Part shown: piece by piece, positions 50,595 to 60,076 of the stretch
How positions within the stretch are numbered: position 1 is the stretch's first letter
How the letters are laid out: each line of letters starts with the position of its first letter
Made by a program: the position numbers and the translations under genes
The notes under the pieces: model-generated
The model's database searches: none
What the model saw: only the letters and a program-made list of their open reading frames with translations
Told to the model about the DNA's origin: nothing
Assembly: GCF_000971975.1 (NCBI RefSeq)
Contig: NZ_KQ040778.1
Location: forward strand, 1-64,000
DNA length: 64,000 nucleotides
Source of the DNA: Paenibacillus algorifonticola
GTDB taxonomy: Bacteria > Bacillota > Bacilli > Paenibacillales > Paenibacillaceae
Direction of reading: 5' to 3'

Positions 50595-52256
50595 ATGAAG
50601 AAAGATTCACTTATTAAAGGAACACTGATTTTAGCTATGGCCGCGCTGGTCGCCCGCATGCTCGGTATTTTCCAGCGCGTGCCGCTGGAGCATATGCTTA
50701 GCAAGGAAGGCCTAGCAAGCTTTACCGTATCCAACAATCTGTATTTAACTTTACTTATTGTAGCAACAGGCGGCATCCCAAGTGCCATTAGCAAAATGGT
50801 GTCCGAACGTTATGCGCTCGGCCGCCAGCAGGAAGCGCAGCGCATTTATAAGGCGGCGCTTTTGTTCGGTCTGGTAACAGGACTAATCTTGGCTACTTTG
50901 CTGTATGTTTTTGCACCACAGCTGGCAGCGTCTCAAGATTTGCCTGATGCGGTATTCGCTATTCGGGCGATAGCGCCAACGCTGCTCTTATTTCCTCTAA
51001 TCGCCATGATGCGCGGTTATTTTCAAGGACGCCAGCTGATGATGGCGGGCGGGCTCTCGCAAATTATGGAGCAAATTATGCGCGTAATTGTCGGTGTCGG
51101 CTTGGCGATTCTTGTACTCGCCTGGGGCTGGGGAGATCAGATGGGAGCAGCAGCAGCGTCCTTCGGCAACTTTTTCGGAGCGATAGGCGCTATTGCGGTG
51201 ATGGTGTGGTACGCAGTCAAGCTGCGCCGGACCGACAAGCTTGAAATGGATAAAATGCCAGCGGACAGCGAGGCTGCAAAAACGATCGCTTTACAAAAAG
51301 CGGAAGCCTCCCGTATTCCTTTTCGCACTATTTACCGGGAAATATTTTCGATTTCAATCCCGATTGTCGTTACCGCTATAACGGTTCAACTCATTTATAT
51401 GGTCGATAATTACTTGCTCATGAAATTGAGAGCGGGCGTTTACAGCTATGATCAGGCAATCGAGGTATTGGCGGATTTTGGGGGAAAGGCGCAATCCATT
51501 GCCGGTATTCCACCGATTTTGGCGATAGCGCTGAGCACTTCGATTATTCCGGTTATATCTTCTGCATTTTCCGTGCGGAATATGTCAGAGGTTAATCGCC
51601 AAACCTCGCTCGTTATGCGTATTGTGCTGTTTACAGGCATTCCAGCGGCGCTTACGCTTGCCGTATTGGCGTATTCGGTTACAGGACTGCTGTTTACAGG
51701 ACCGCAAGGAAGCGGCATTGTGGCGGCTTTGACAGCGGGAACGATTTTCCAGGCGACGATGATGATCAGCAATTCGGTATTGTTTGGGCTTGGCAGACCG
51801 CGCTTAGCGATGTATAACACATTAATTGGCATAGGGCTCAAGCTATTGGGCAGCTTTGTTTTGGCCCCGATTTTCGGTATTTATGGGCTGATTGCTGCAT
51901 CAACGCTATGTTTTATTTTTATTACTTGGTTTAATTTGCAATCGATTCGCACTTATGTGCAATTCAACGTGCTTGGCCGCCGCTGGGTGCCTTATTTTGC
52001 TGCCGTACTCATTTCCATGGCAGCAGGCTGGGGAGTCGACAAGGGCCTCAGATGGCTGTTGGAAAGCTTTATGCTGCCGGATAGGCTGGCGTATGTGATT
52101 TCTGCAATTGTGGCTGGCGCCGTTATTGGCGGATTATATTTGGGGCTGCTCATTTTACTGCGCGTCGTGACAGCGGAAGATGTGAAAACATTCCCTGAAC
52201 CACTTCGCAAGCTGTTTGCCAAGCTGTTCAGGCTGACTGGCCGCGCTGTAGCGTAA
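50595..52256 (+). CDS. Polysaccharide/lipid II flippase-like protein (SpoVB/YtgP family)
   Basis: 553 residues with about fourteen membrane helices of the MOP exporter superfamily. The N-terminus KGTLILAMAALVARMLGIFQRVPLE and SNNLYLTLLIVATGGIPSAISKMVSERYA shortened core TGGIPSAISKMVSE are typical of SpoVB/YtgP/MurJ-type proteins that flip lipid-linked wall precursors. B. subtilis has several paralogues, some sporulation-specific; which one this is cannot be told here. ATG 50595 with GAAAGAGAG upstream; 30 bp after ThuA. Confidence 0.88.
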   Translation: MKKDSLIKGTLILAMAALVARMLGIFQRVPLEHMLSKEGLASFTVSNNLYLTLLIVATGGIPSAISKMVSERYALGRQQEAQRIYKAALLFGLVTGLILATLLYVFAPQLAASQDLPDAVFAIRAIAPTLLLFPLIAMMRGYFQGRQLMMAGGLSQIMEQIMRVIVGVGLAILVLAWGWGDQMGAAAASFGNFFGAIGAIAVMVWYAVKLRRTDKLEMDKMPADSEAAKTIALQKAEASRIPFRTIYREIFSISIPIVVTAITVQLIYMVDNYLLMKLRAGVYSYDQAIEVLADFGGKAQSIAGIPPILAIALSTSIIPVISSAFSVRNMSEVNRQTSLVMRIVLFTGIPAALTLAVLAYSVTGLLFTGPQGSGIVAALTAGTIFQATMMISNSVLFGLGRPRLAMYNTLIGIGLKLLGSFVLAPIFGIYGLIAASTLCFIFITWFNLQSIRTYVQFNVLGRRWVPYFAAVLISMAAGWGVDKGLRWLLESFMLPDRLAYVISAIVAGAVIGGLYLGLLILLRVVTAEDVKTFPEPLRKLFAKLFRLTGRAVA

Positions 52257-52318
52257 GCTTCATTTAAAATATAGGAAAGTATATGATTTTTTCATCCTTT
52301 CTCTATATTTCTCGGAAT

Positions 52319-52358
52319 GAAACGCGCCGTGCCGCCAAAGGACGGCGACAGCCGTTTC
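52319..52358 (+). terminator. Hairpin after the flippase gene
   Basis: GAAACG pairs with CGTTTC, with an inner GCCG/CGGC helix; a moderate T-rich tail follows. The rest of 52257-52469 shows only an isolated extended -10 (TGTTATAAT, about 52368-52376). Confidence 0.45.
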
Positions 52359-52469
52359 ACCTTGTTTGTTATAATGCCTGTTTCCATACATTTACATGGG
52401 TCCAAGGCTCCTGTACAATGAAGAGGATTTTATTCATTTTTATTTTGTTGGCGAGAGGGGTCACGAACA

Positions 52470-54068
52470 TTGAAAAAGCTGGGGAGCATAAAAAAAGGGG
52501 TCGTTCTGCTGCTGGCATTGGTGCTTGTGTTTGTTGCAGGCTGTCAGGCTATTAGTGGTGTCGATCTGAATAAGGCGATTACGAATTCGCTTAAGGTTAC
52601 TTCTTATGAGGGCGAGCAGACATTATCGCTGCAATTAAATTTGAGTGAGGAAGACCTTGAATACATGGACGAAGATGAAGTGGCGATTATGAAATTGATC
52701 AACAGCGCGAAGCTTATGCTGACAAACATTAAGGTGCAGGATGACACACATGTATCTTACAGCGGTAAGCTTCTGCTGGCTGACACGATTTCCATTGGCT
52801 TTTCACTCAAAATGTCCGATACAACGGCGGTCGTAGAAATTGAAGGCGCGAAGCAGCCCTTTGTTCTGGATATGAGCGAAGCGGGCTTGCCTTCGTTGAT
52901 GGGCGTTTCTGGCACGATCGGACAGTCCGTAACGGGTGGTCCGGCAGACGAATCGCTCGTTGAGCTGGGTAAAGAAATCATTGATGTAACAAGTGGCTAT
53001 TTTATTAATAATCTGCCTAATCCCGATCAAATTTCAGTAAATGCGGTACAAGAATCGATTAATGGCCAATCGGTTTCCCTGATGAAAATTCATACGGAAC
53101 TGGATGGACCAGCCATTTGGGCTTGGATTAAAAAATATGTCGATGTTCTGGCAAGTGACCGTGCAGGCTTGGATAAAATGGTAACAGGCTTCGTTGAAGT
53201 GCTTTCCAGCCATCCAGAAGTATGGGAAGCGATCGGTGAAGTAAATCCTTTTGACCAGCCGGTTGTGCTCGATGGTCCTACACAAGAGGATACGATTAAA
53301 GAAATTGCAGAAAGCCTTGCAGAAGAGCTTGCATACTTGCAGGAGGAACTGCAAGCGATCGAGGAAGAGGAGGACGGCATCCTCCTGGAATCTGTATTCA
53401 ACAAAGATACGTCGCTGAAGGCAGATGTTTATGTGGACAGCAAGCTGGACATTCGCAAGCAAGTAGTCGAGGCAGCCATTACGATGGGCGATAGCGAGCC
53501 TGAGACGCAAATGAGCATTGTCATTCGCTCCGAGAGCCAAAAATGGAATGTGAACGAAGCGGTGAAGGCGGATGCCCCAGTAGTGAGCGAGGATGCCATT
53601 AATCTGGATGATATGTACGACCTGAATGGCTACGAAACGCTGCAATGGTTTGACAAAAGCTCATATGCTTATGATCTGCTTAAAAATACGTTCCATGTAG
53701 GCGTTCAGACGGCTACGCTATATGCAGAGGATTATGGCAATCCGCCGATCATAACCCCTTCGAATATTACGCTTGTGCCTTTGCGTGATGTAGCGGAGCA
53801 ACTGGGAGCTACAATCTCTTACAACAAGAAGACGAAGCAGCTGACGCTATTCGATAAGGCGACTGATACGACAATTACGGTGAAAAATGGCAGCGATACT
53901 GCCATTGTGAACGGCAAGTCGGTGAAATGGTCTTATCCGGCAACTACTGTAAGAGGCACGGTTTATGTTTCAGCCCGTAACCTGGCGAAGTCGCTTGGCG
54001 CAACCTTGAAATGGGATTCTTATTATGACTTGGAAAAATTCCTAGTTATTGAACGAGAAGTTGGATAA
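52470..54068 (+). CDS. Lipoprotein with C-terminal copper-amine-oxidase-N-like domain
   Basis: 532 residues. TTG 52470 start with GAGAGGGG upstream; lipoprotein signal with lipobox VAGC at about 21-24. The middle (30-390) is a large domain with acidic EELAYLQEELQAIEEEED helix and no recognised family. The C-terminal approximately 100 residues (VPLRDVAEQLGATISYNKKTKQLTLF shortened core VPLRDVAEQLGA, then VYVSARNLAKSLGATLKWD) form the stalk/copper amine oxidase N-like domain common in Paenibacillus surface proteins. Probably anchored outside the membrane; function unknown. Thioredoxin gene follows in 17 bp. Confidence 0.8.
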   Translation: MKKLGSIKKGVVLLLALVLVFVAGCQAISGVDLNKAITNSLKVTSYEGEQTLSLQLNLSEEDLEYMDEDEVAIMKLINSAKLMLTNIKVQDDTHVSYSGKLLLADTISIGFSLKMSDTTAVVEIEGAKQPFVLDMSEAGLPSLMGVSGTIGQSVTGGPADESLVELGKEIIDVTSGYFINNLPNPDQISVNAVQESINGQSVSLMKIHTELDGPAIWAWIKKYVDVLASDRAGLDKMVTGFVEVLSSHPEVWEAIGEVNPFDQPVVLDGPTQEDTIKEIAESLAEELAYLQEELQAIEEEEDGILLESVFNKDTSLKADVYVDSKLDIRKQVVEAAITMGDSEPETQMSIVIRSESQKWNVNEAVKADAPVVSEDAINLDDMYDLNGYETLQWFDKSSYAYDLLKNTFHVGVQTATLYAEDYGNPPIITPSNITLVPLRDVAEQLGATISYNKKTKQLTLFDKATDTTITVKNGSDTAIVNGKSVKWSYPATTVRGTVYVSARNLAKSLGATLKWDSYYDLEKFLVIEREVG

Positions 54069-54085
54069 GAAGGAGGAAATAACAA

Positions 54086-54436
54086 ATGATTAAATTAACG
54101 ACAGATGTATCCTTCCGGGAAGCCATGCAGGCCGATGAACTGACGGTTATCGTATTCAAAACAACCTGGTGCAAGGATTGCCATTACATTGAGCCATTTA
54201 TGCCGGAGCTTGAGCAGCAGTATGCGGGCAAAGCTGTTTTTTATGAAATTGACCGCGATGATTTGCCGGATCTATCGTCCGAGCTGAACATTCTCGGCAT
54301 TCCAAGCTTCCTTGCTTTTCGCAAAGGCCAGGAAGTTGTGCGGTTCGTCAATAAGCTTCGGAAGTCGCGTGAGGAGATCGAACAGTTTGTTGATCGCGCC
54401 TTGCAAGTATCCGATGCTTTGGCGGAAAACCAATAA
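54086..54436 (+). CDS. Thioredoxin-like protein
   Basis: 116 residues. Redox motif TTWCKDCHYIEPFMPEL with C29-x2-C32; the rest (GIPSFLAFRKGQEVV, cis-Pro in GIPSF) is a thioredoxin fold. Non-canonical CKDC instead of CGPC suggests a specialised cytoplasmic reductase or a protein-disulfide partner. AGGAGGAAA upstream of ATG 54086. Close behind the lipoprotein gene, perhaps co-transcribed; terminator follows. Confidence 0.9.
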   Translation: MIKLTTDVSFREAMQADELTVIVFKTTWCKDCHYIEPFMPELEQQYAGKAVFYEIDRDDLPDLSSELNILGIPSFLAFRKGQEVVRFVNKLRKSREEIEQFVDRALQVSDALAENQ

Positions 54437-54451
54437 GCACAATTTGCAAAG

Positions 54452-54481
54452 TCCGTGCGGCGCTGTCGCACGGATTTTTTT
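54452..54481 (+). terminator. Terminator after the thioredoxin gene
   Basis: TCCGTGCG and CGCACGGA form a perfect 8-bp stem with seven T following. Confidence 0.88.
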
Positions 54482-54603
54482 ATGGTCACAGAAGCATCAT
54501 AATTAGAGCCTTGATGGACAAGTGTCACATTTTCAACATGGCTTTTGGCATATTTTATGGCTATAATGAGTGGTAATTCAAATGAAAAAAGGTGATTGTA
54601 CGA

Positions 54604-55530
54604 ATGGTTTCAAGCCGTTTTCGCAAATTTTCAGTTGCAACATCTCTAGGCATGCTAATCATACTGCTAAACGGTGCATTGGTTACGAACATGGATGCTG
54701 GCAGAGGCTGTGGAGATGACTGGCCGTTATGCCACGGAAAATTTATACCAGCCTATACATTAGAATCGTTTATCGAATACACGCACAGGCTTACAACAGG
54801 TATTGAAGGACTTTTGGTGGTGGGCATGTTTATTGCCTCATTTGTTTTGTTTAAACGCGACAAAACCGTCTTCAAGCAGCCGCTCGTATTCGCAAGCAGC
54901 TCCTTGTTTTTCACAATCGTACAAGCTTTAATGGGCGCTGCTGCTGTCAAATGGCCGCAATCTCCATGGGTGATGGCGATTCATTTTGGCATATCGCTTA
55001 TGGCATTTGCCTCTACGCTGCTGCTCGTCTTTTGGGCGTATCGCAACCGGAATGGCCAAGCAGTCGAGTCCTCGGTGCCAAGATCGTTTTTTCCACGTCT
55101 CTTGGGGCTGGCGGTATACATTTACGTTGTTATTTATTTAGGCGCTTATATTCGTCATACGGATTCCGGTGGCGGCTGTCTGGACTGGCCGTTATGCAAT
55201 GGGAAAGTCATTCCCGATTTTGAAGGGGCAGAGACGATTGTATTCATTCACCGTATAGGTGCTGTTATATTGTCCCTTGCGATTGCTGGCGTATTCCTGC
55301 ACATCCGCAGGAAAAGCGGGGCAAATCAAGGACTTGCTCCAATGGCAAAGCTCGCGCTCATTCTCGTACTGACGCAAGTGTTAAGCGGAGCCCTGCTGAC
55401 ATTGACGATTACAAATTCAAACTGGTTTGTTTTTACAAATTTATTGCATAATCTCATTGTTAGTGCACTATTCGGCGTTATAATGGATATGTTGGTGCGT
55501 TCTTGGAGGCTGCGGGAAGGCGCTAGATAG
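54604..55530 (+). CDS. ctaA: Heme A synthase
   Basis: 308 residues, eight membrane helices. CtaA repeats: NMDAGRGCGDDWPLCHGKFIP shortened core GCGDDWPLCHG and its twin GGGCLDWPLCNG, each with Cys pair; heme-ligand His in IEYTHRLTTG and VFIHRIGA. It oxidises heme O to heme A for cytochrome oxidase. ATG 54604 follows AAAAGGTGA; a GTG at 54592 is less likely. Works with CtaB encoded 18 kb upstream. Followed 23 bp later by the HEPN-like gene. Confidence 0.94.
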   Translation: MVSSRFRKFSVATSLGMLIILLNGALVTNMDAGRGCGDDWPLCHGKFIPAYTLESFIEYTHRLTTGIEGLLVVGMFIASFVLFKRDKTVFKQPLVFASSSLFFTIVQALMGAAAVKWPQSPWVMAIHFGISLMAFASTLLLVFWAYRNRNGQAVESSVPRSFFPRLLGLAVYIYVVIYLGAYIRHTDSGGGCLDWPLCNGKVIPDFEGAETIVFIHRIGAVILSLAIAGVFLHIRRKSGANQGLAPMAKLALILVLTQVLSGALLTLTITNSNWFVFTNLLHNLIVSALFGVIMDMLVRSWRLREGAR

Positions 55531-55553
55531 CAGGGGAAGGGACGAGGCACAAG

Positions 55554-56261
55554 ATGTTGCGATTTCTGTTTGACGAGCCAGAGCGGGCATTAGAAGGACG
55601 ACATGGTGAAACGGTGCGTTTAATGGAGCAGTTTATATCGCAGCTTCACAGCAAGGTGGAAGCGGGCAAGGATGTGGATCATAAGCTTCGGACGTATGAG
55701 ATCTGGACACGCGGTTTAATTTTTTCCTTGAATGAGCTGGAGCAAAGCCATTATGCAACGCTTCGCTTCAAGCAGAAAATCAAATCCAGCTCAGTAAGCC
55801 AAATGCAATCTGATGAGTTTCTTATGTATCAGCGTTATGTTTATTTTGACAAAAATGCTTTCATTCGCGTATTCGCTTTGCTCGATAAAATAGGAATTTT
55901 GCTAAACGATTTGCTCGCCATGAAGACAGAGCGGATTAAACCGCATTTTTCCTATTTTACGGTGCTGCGGAATATGCGGGAGCGCGGTGTCCATCGACCG
56001 TTGACAGGTGTCCTAGATGAGGTCAAAGGCTTAACGCAGGAGCCGATGGCACGCTTGCGGAAACGGCGCAATGCAGAAATTCATTATATGAATTCCGAAA
56101 TGCTCGATGATCTTGTGCAAAGCCATAAAGGCTATGGACTCGAAGTAAAGCTAGAAAACATCATGGCGCAGTCACAGGACCTGGCGGCTGGAGTAGCAAT
56201 GGTGACCGACACTTTATATCTTACGTTCCAGTACGCTTGCGGTTATATACGAAAAAGATAG
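55554..56261 (+). CDS. Cthe_2314-like HEPN-domain protein
   Basis: 235 residues, all alpha-helical. The motif RKRRNAEIHYMNSEM near residue 180 provides the R-x4-6-H signature of HEPN ribonuclease-like domains, and overall it resembles the Cthe_2314 HEPN family. Whether it has RNase activity is unknown. It lies between ctaA (23 bp) and an SDR gene (30 bp) in the same direction, so may be co-expressed. No antitoxin (MNT) partner is adjacent, so a toxin-antitoxin role is not supported. Confidence 0.6.
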   Translation: MLRFLFDEPERALEGRHGETVRLMEQFISQLHSKVEAGKDVDHKLRTYEIWTRGLIFSLNELEQSHYATLRFKQKIKSSSVSQMQSDEFLMYQRYVYFDKNAFIRVFALLDKIGILLNDLLAMKTERIKPHFSYFTVLRNMRERGVHRPLTGVLDEVKGLTQEPMARLRKRRNAEIHYMNSEMLDDLVQSHKGYGLEVKLENIMAQSQDLAAGVAMVTDTLYLTFQYACGYIRKR

Positions 56262-56291
56262 GTGATTCGTAATCGCAGGGAGGAAGCACAG

Positions 56292-57071
56292 TTGGAGTTG
56301 AATGGGAAAACGGCGCTTGTTACAGGAAGTGCCAAAGGTCTTGGCAAAAGAACGGCACTAGAGCTTGCGAAGCAGGGCAGTCATATCGTCATTAATTATT
56401 TTAAGAGCGAGCAGGAAGCCCAGCAAACGAAAAAAGAGATCGAACAACTTGGCGTAAGCGCTACCATTGTGCAGGCTGATCTTTCAACGATGGAGGGTGC
56501 AACGAAGCTGGCTGATGAAGCGGCAAGCTGGAGAGGCGGCATCGATATTTTGGTAAACAATGCGGGACCGTTTGTTAGGGAACGGCGGCTGTTTGCCGAC
56601 TATGATTTTGCCGCTATATCGGACATGCTTAACAGCAATTTGCTCAGCGTCATGCTGCTGGACCATAAGCTGCTTGCAGGCATGCGCAGCCGTGGCTGGG
56701 GCAGAATTATTCATTTCGGGTTTGGCCACGCAGGTGAAGCGCGTGCATGGCCCCATCGAGCTGTATATGCCGCTGCCAAAACCGGTCTCGTTTCCTTTAC
56801 AAAATCGCTTGCTGTTGAAGAAGCTGCTCATGGCATTACCGTCAATATGATTGGGCCTGGCGACATTCGCGGAGCGAACAAGGAACGAACGATAGCAGAG
56901 GTAGAGGGTCAGGAGGATGCGGAATCACCGCTTGGCAGACCCGGGACAGGTGAAGATGTTGCTCGGGTGATCACCTTTCTATGCGAACGGCGGTCGGATT
57001 TTTTAACGGGGAATATTATTAATGTGACGGGCGGATTTGATCCGATTCGTCCTAATATTAAAGGTCTGTGA
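56292..57071 (+). CDS. SDR family oxidoreductase
   Basis: 259 residues from TTG 56292 (AGGGAGGAAG 8 bases upstream). Classical short-chain dehydrogenase: TGSAKGLGKR (residues 11-20) for NAD(P) binding, NNAGP, active-site Y159-x3-K163 in YAAAKTG, and GPGDIRG. FabG-like but substrate unknown. The frame extends in-phase to 56262 without a ribosome site. It follows the HEPN-like gene; a terminator ends the run. Confidence 0.9.
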   Translation: MELNGKTALVTGSAKGLGKRTALELAKQGSHIVINYFKSEQEAQQTKKEIEQLGVSATIVQADLSTMEGATKLADEAASWRGGIDILVNNAGPFVRERRLFADYDFAAISDMLNSNLLSVMLLDHKLLAGMRSRGWGRIIHFGFGHAGEARAWPHRAVYAAAKTGLVSFTKSLAVEEAAHGITVNMIGPGDIRGANKERTIAEVEGQEDAESPLGRPGTGEDVARVITFLCERRSDFLTGNIINVTGGFDPIRPNIKGL

Positions 57072-57120
57072 AAGGAACGTATGCAAGTGCTTGCCCGCAG
57101 CTGAATGGAACATGCAAAGA

Positions 57121-57160
57121 ACGAAAGCCCGGTTGTCCTTTAGGACACCGGGCTTTCGTT
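57121..57160. terminator. Bidirectional terminator
   Basis: ACGAAAGCCCGGT pairs with ACCGGGCTTTCGT, with inner GTCCT/AGGAC. It separates the SDR gene from the convergent NifU-like gene. Confidence 0.85.
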
Positions 57161-57179
57161 ATAGCTTGCTAGCGTACAC

Positions 57180-57425
57180 TTAAAATACTTGAACGACTTC
57201 GACTACGCCCTCAACCTCTTCAAGCAGTGCGCGCTCAATACCAGCTTTCAGCGTGATTGTGGAGCTCGGGCAGCTGCCGCATGCTCCCATCAGGCGAAGC
57301 TTAATGATACCGTCCTCAACGTCTACGAGCTCGACGTCTCCTCCGTCGCGCTGCAGGAACGGACGCAATTTATCTAGTACGTCCAATACTTCATCGTACA
57401 TTGTGCTTTGTGCTTGTTCACTCAT
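57180..57425 (-). CDS. yutI: NifU C-terminal-like Fe-S scaffold protein
   Basis: 81 residues from ATG 57425 (GGAGATG upstream). NifU C-terminal domain: [21 protein letters not shown] shortened core [12 protein letters not shown], then [19 protein letters not shown] with C49-x2-C52. It holds a transient 4Fe-4S cluster for delivery to target proteins. It matches B. subtilis YutI in length and context; other yut-type genes (yuzB, yutJ, yutM-like) lie nearby. Confidence 0.9.
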   Translation of the reverse strand: MSEQAQSTMYDEVLDVLDKLRPFLQRDGGDVELVDVEDGIIKLRLMGACGSCPSSTITLKAGIERALLEEVEGVVEVVQVF

Positions 57426-57510
57426 TGCAATCATCTCCTTTCTGTCTTATTATAGTACAAAGTCATGCAATTGAAAATGGATACCTACAACAAGGTAAGG
57501 TGTAAAGCTT

Positions 57511-57783
57511 ATGTTTAAGACAATGATTGAATATTGTACGAGCAATGCCCACCATGGAACAGTGGACATTATGCAGAAATTCGAGCAAGAGGATCGCTAT
57601 GAAATTACAGAATATGGATGCCTCGGCAACTGCGGCGAATGCTACTTAAAGCCGTTTGCCCTCGTTGAGGGGGAAATTGTCGCCGTCGATTCCATTGATG
57701 AATTATATGGCAAAATTCATGAAGCTATTATTCGCCAAGAGACAGATCGTGAGCTGCTTGACAAGCTGCTGGACGATCTTTAA
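57511..57783 (+). CDS. yuzB: YuzB-like DUF1450 protein
   Basis: 90 residues. DUF1450 signature: IEYCTSNAHHG at the N-terminus and YGCLGNCGECYLKPFALVEGE shortened core GCLGNCGECYLKP with a Cys cluster that may bind a metal or cluster. Ends overlap the convergent yutJ gene by 4 bp, as in the B. subtilis yuzB-yutJ arrangement. ATG 57511 with AAGGTAAGGTG-like site. Function unknown; the Cys pattern hints at thioredoxin-like ferredoxin fold. Confidence 0.86.
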   Translation: MFKTMIEYCTSNAHHGTVDIMQKFEQEDRYEITEYGCLGNCGECYLKPFALVEGEIVAVDSIDELYGKIHEAIIRQETDRELLDKLLDDL

Positions 57784-58847
57784 CCGAAGTGTCGCTTGGA
57801 CCGCCATAAAATGCCGCTTTTTACGAGGCGTGGTACACGGCCCATGAGCGGTGTCCCGCCCATAATGCCAAAGCCGCTCTTTTTGCCGAGCGAACCGAGA
57901 ACGCCCTTGAGCTTGATTTTGCCGAGCCGGGGCGTTTTGTCATGCCAAATCGCCTGCATCACTTCAGCAATTTGTTTGCCTTGCGCGCCAGCGGCCTGTC
58001 CGCTTGGGGAGAAGGGCAGCGAAGCACAATCTCCGACAATGAATACGCCGCTGTGGGAAGGGAGCTGATGATGCTCATCAATAATCAGCCTTCCTTGATT
58101 ATCCTTCGGCAAATCCAGACGCTGTACGATTGGCACTGGCTGAATGCCCGCCGTCCATACCGTTACATCGCTCAGCAGCGGCTTGCTGGCATTGTGATCG
58201 TGCAGAACGCCTTGCTCGAGCTTGCAAAGGGACACATTGCCGAGCATTTCAACCTCGTGGCCTTTAAACCATTCCGCGACGAACAATTGCAGCTTGCCTG
58301 GGAACGCAGACATGACGCCTGCTCCGCGGTCAAGAATGCGAATGTTTAAATCCGGACGGCTTTCACGCAGCTCGGCAGCCACTTCAACGCCGCTGAGTCC
58401 GCCGCCTACGATCGATACTTGTCCATAAGGCTTGACGTCATTGAGCTGTTGATACGTTTTACGTGCAGCAGAGAACGTTTGAATGCTCGTAGAGAACGTC
58501 TCTGCCCCTTCAATGCCATGGTATTTGTCCGTACAGCCAAGGCCAATGACGAGCCAGTCGTAGGAGATCGGGTCTTGCTGCTCCAGATAGACCAGCCTAT
58601 TATCGAGATCAAGATTGTCGACTTCGCCATAAACCGTACTGACGCGCGAGTCCGTCGGGAACTTGACGCGCAGCTCAAGGTCGGACACGGTGCCGGCAGC
58701 GAGAGCATAATATTCTGTCTTCAGGCCTTGGAACGGCATGCGGTCAATTAGAATGATGGATACATCAAGTGGAATATGCTTCTCGATCAGTTCCTCAACA
58801 ATCGCCAGGCCGCCGTAGCCGCCTCCTAAAATTACTAATTTTCTCAT
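57780..58847 (-). CDS. yutJ: NADH dehydrogenase-like FAD oxidoreductase
   Basis: 355 residues. Type II NADH dehydrogenase-like: FAD motif KLVILGGGYGGLAIVEEL, NAD motif VSIVGGGLSGVEVAAELR, and FIVGDCASLPFSPSGQAAGAQGK shortened core FIVGDCASLPFSPSG, typical of NDH-2. Whether it transfers electrons to menaquinone cannot be stated. Shorter than classical Ndh (about 390-400) and lacking its C-terminal membrane helix, like YutJ. Tail-to-tail with yuzB. Confidence 0.87.
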   Translation of the reverse strand: MRKLVILGGGYGGLAIVEELIEKHIPLDVSIILIDRMPFQGLKTEYYALAAGTVSDLELRVKFPTDSRVSTVYGEVDNLDLDNRLVYLEQQDPISYDWLVIGLGCTDKYHGIEGAETFSTSIQTFSAARKTYQQLNDVKPYGQVSIVGGGLSGVEVAAELRESRPDLNIRILDRGAGVMSAFPGKLQLFVAEWFKGHEVEMLGNVSLCKLEQGVLHDHNASKPLLSDVTVWTAGIQPVPIVQRLDLPKDNQGRLIIDEHHQLPSHSGVFIVGDCASLPFSPSGQAAGAQGKQIAEVMQAIWHDKTPRLGKIKLKGVLGSLGKKSGFGIMGGTPLMGRVPRLVKSGILWRSKRHFG

Positions 58848-58972
58848 TCCGCCTCAACCCCGCATTATTATTAATCTGATCAGTCATGGATGCTGCAAGG
58901 ATGTGCATGTAAACCGGAAGCAAAGTCCTGTACTATGCATACACGCCTTAATATATGTGTCTGGTCAGATGA

Positions 58973-60076
58973 TTACTCATAGATCTTAACTTCGTTGTAG
59001 AACGTATCGCGTTCAACCGGAACACGTCCTGCGCCTTTAATAAGCCAAATCAAATCTTCACGGGTAATGCCTTCTGGTGTAAGTGCGCCTGCGGCGTGGC
59101 TAATGCGCTCCTTCACAATCGTGCCGTGAGCATCGGAAGCTCCCATCGTCAGGGCGACTTGCGTCAGCTGTGTGCCAATATTAATGAAATAAGCTTTGAT
59201 ATGCTGGAAGTTATCGAGCATGAGACGGCTAATCGCGATCGTTTTCAAATCCTCGAAAGCGGAGTTGCGGCGTCTAATACCCGCTTTAGGATTTATCGGC
59301 TGCATCGACAAAGGAATGAATACCAGGAAGCCATTTGTTTCATCCTGCAGCTCACGAATTTGAATCATATGCCTTACGCGGTCCTCTTTGCTCTCAATAG
59401 AGCCGTACAGCATCGTTGTATGTGTTTTTAAGCCAAGGTTGTGCGCTGTACGGTGAACATCAAGATACTGCGACACATCGGCTTTCGTTACGCGCATTTT
59501 TTTGCGGTATTGGTCGGACAAAATTTCGGCACCGCCGCCTGTCAGGGATTTCAGACCTGCATTCATCAGTTCTTGCAGCACTTCTTTATACGTCAAACCG
59601 CTAATCCGCGAGAAAAAATCAATTTCTGCCGCTGTATAAGCTTTCAGCGTGACATCGGGATATTGCTTATGCAAAGCTTTTAGGGAATCGACATAATATT
59701 GGAACGGCACATGCTGGTTGTGGCCGCCAACAATGTGGAATTCGCGTACGCCTGGGTGAATATGCTGCTCGACGTATTCAATCATTTGCTCCCCGGTCAG
59801 CGTATAGGAGCCAGCCTCGCCTTCATCTTTGCGGAAGTTGCAAAATGCGCAGTGCGCTTCACATACATTCGTGAAATAAAGGCTCATATTTTCGATAAAA
59901 TAAACCTTATTGCCATTTTTGCGCAAATTCGCTTCGTTTGCGAGTTGGCCAATCGTCAGCAAATCATCTGACTCATAGAGAAATACGCCATCCTCCAGCG
60001 TCAGTCGTTGCCCATTTCGAACCTTGTCAATAATTTCCTGCATGCGCTTCTGTTCTGTAGGTACCGCGATAAACAT
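58973..60076 (-). CDS. mqnE: Aminofutalosine synthase (radical SAM, MqnE)
   Basis: 367 residues from ATG 60076 (GGAGGAGG 8 bases upstream); the frame runs on to 60184 but without a site. Radical SAM motif C72-E-A-H-C76-A-F-C79 (CxxxCxxC). It joins 3-[(1-carboxyvinyl)oxy]benzoate to SAM to give aminofutalosine in the futalosine route of menaquinone synthesis. Other motifs EFHIVGGHNQ and KTHTTMLYGSIES support MqnE over MqnC. Other mqn genes are not in the window. Confidence 0.9.
   Translation of the reverse strand: MFIAVPTEQKRMQEIIDKVRNGQRLTLEDGVFLYESDDLLTIGQLANEANLRKNGNKVYFIENMSLYFTNVCEAHCAFCNFRKDEGEAGSYTLTGEQMIEYVEQHIHPGVREFHIVGGHNQHVPFQYYVDSLKALHKQYPDVTLKAYTAAEIDFFSRISGLTYKEVLQELMNAGLKSLTGGGAEILSDQYRKKMRVTKADVSQYLDVHRTAHNLGLKTHTTMLYGSIESKEDRVRHMIQIRELQDETNGFLVFIPLSMQPINPKAGIRRRNSAFEDLKTIAISRLMLDNFQHIKAYFINIGTQLTQVALTMGASDAHGTIVKERISHAAGALTPEGITREDLIWLIKGAGRVPVERDTFYNEVKIYE

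Noticed and set aside
55554-56261. HEPN-MNT toxin-antitoxin system
   Set aside because: No nucleotidyltransferase antitoxin is adjacent and the gene sits between metabolic genes.
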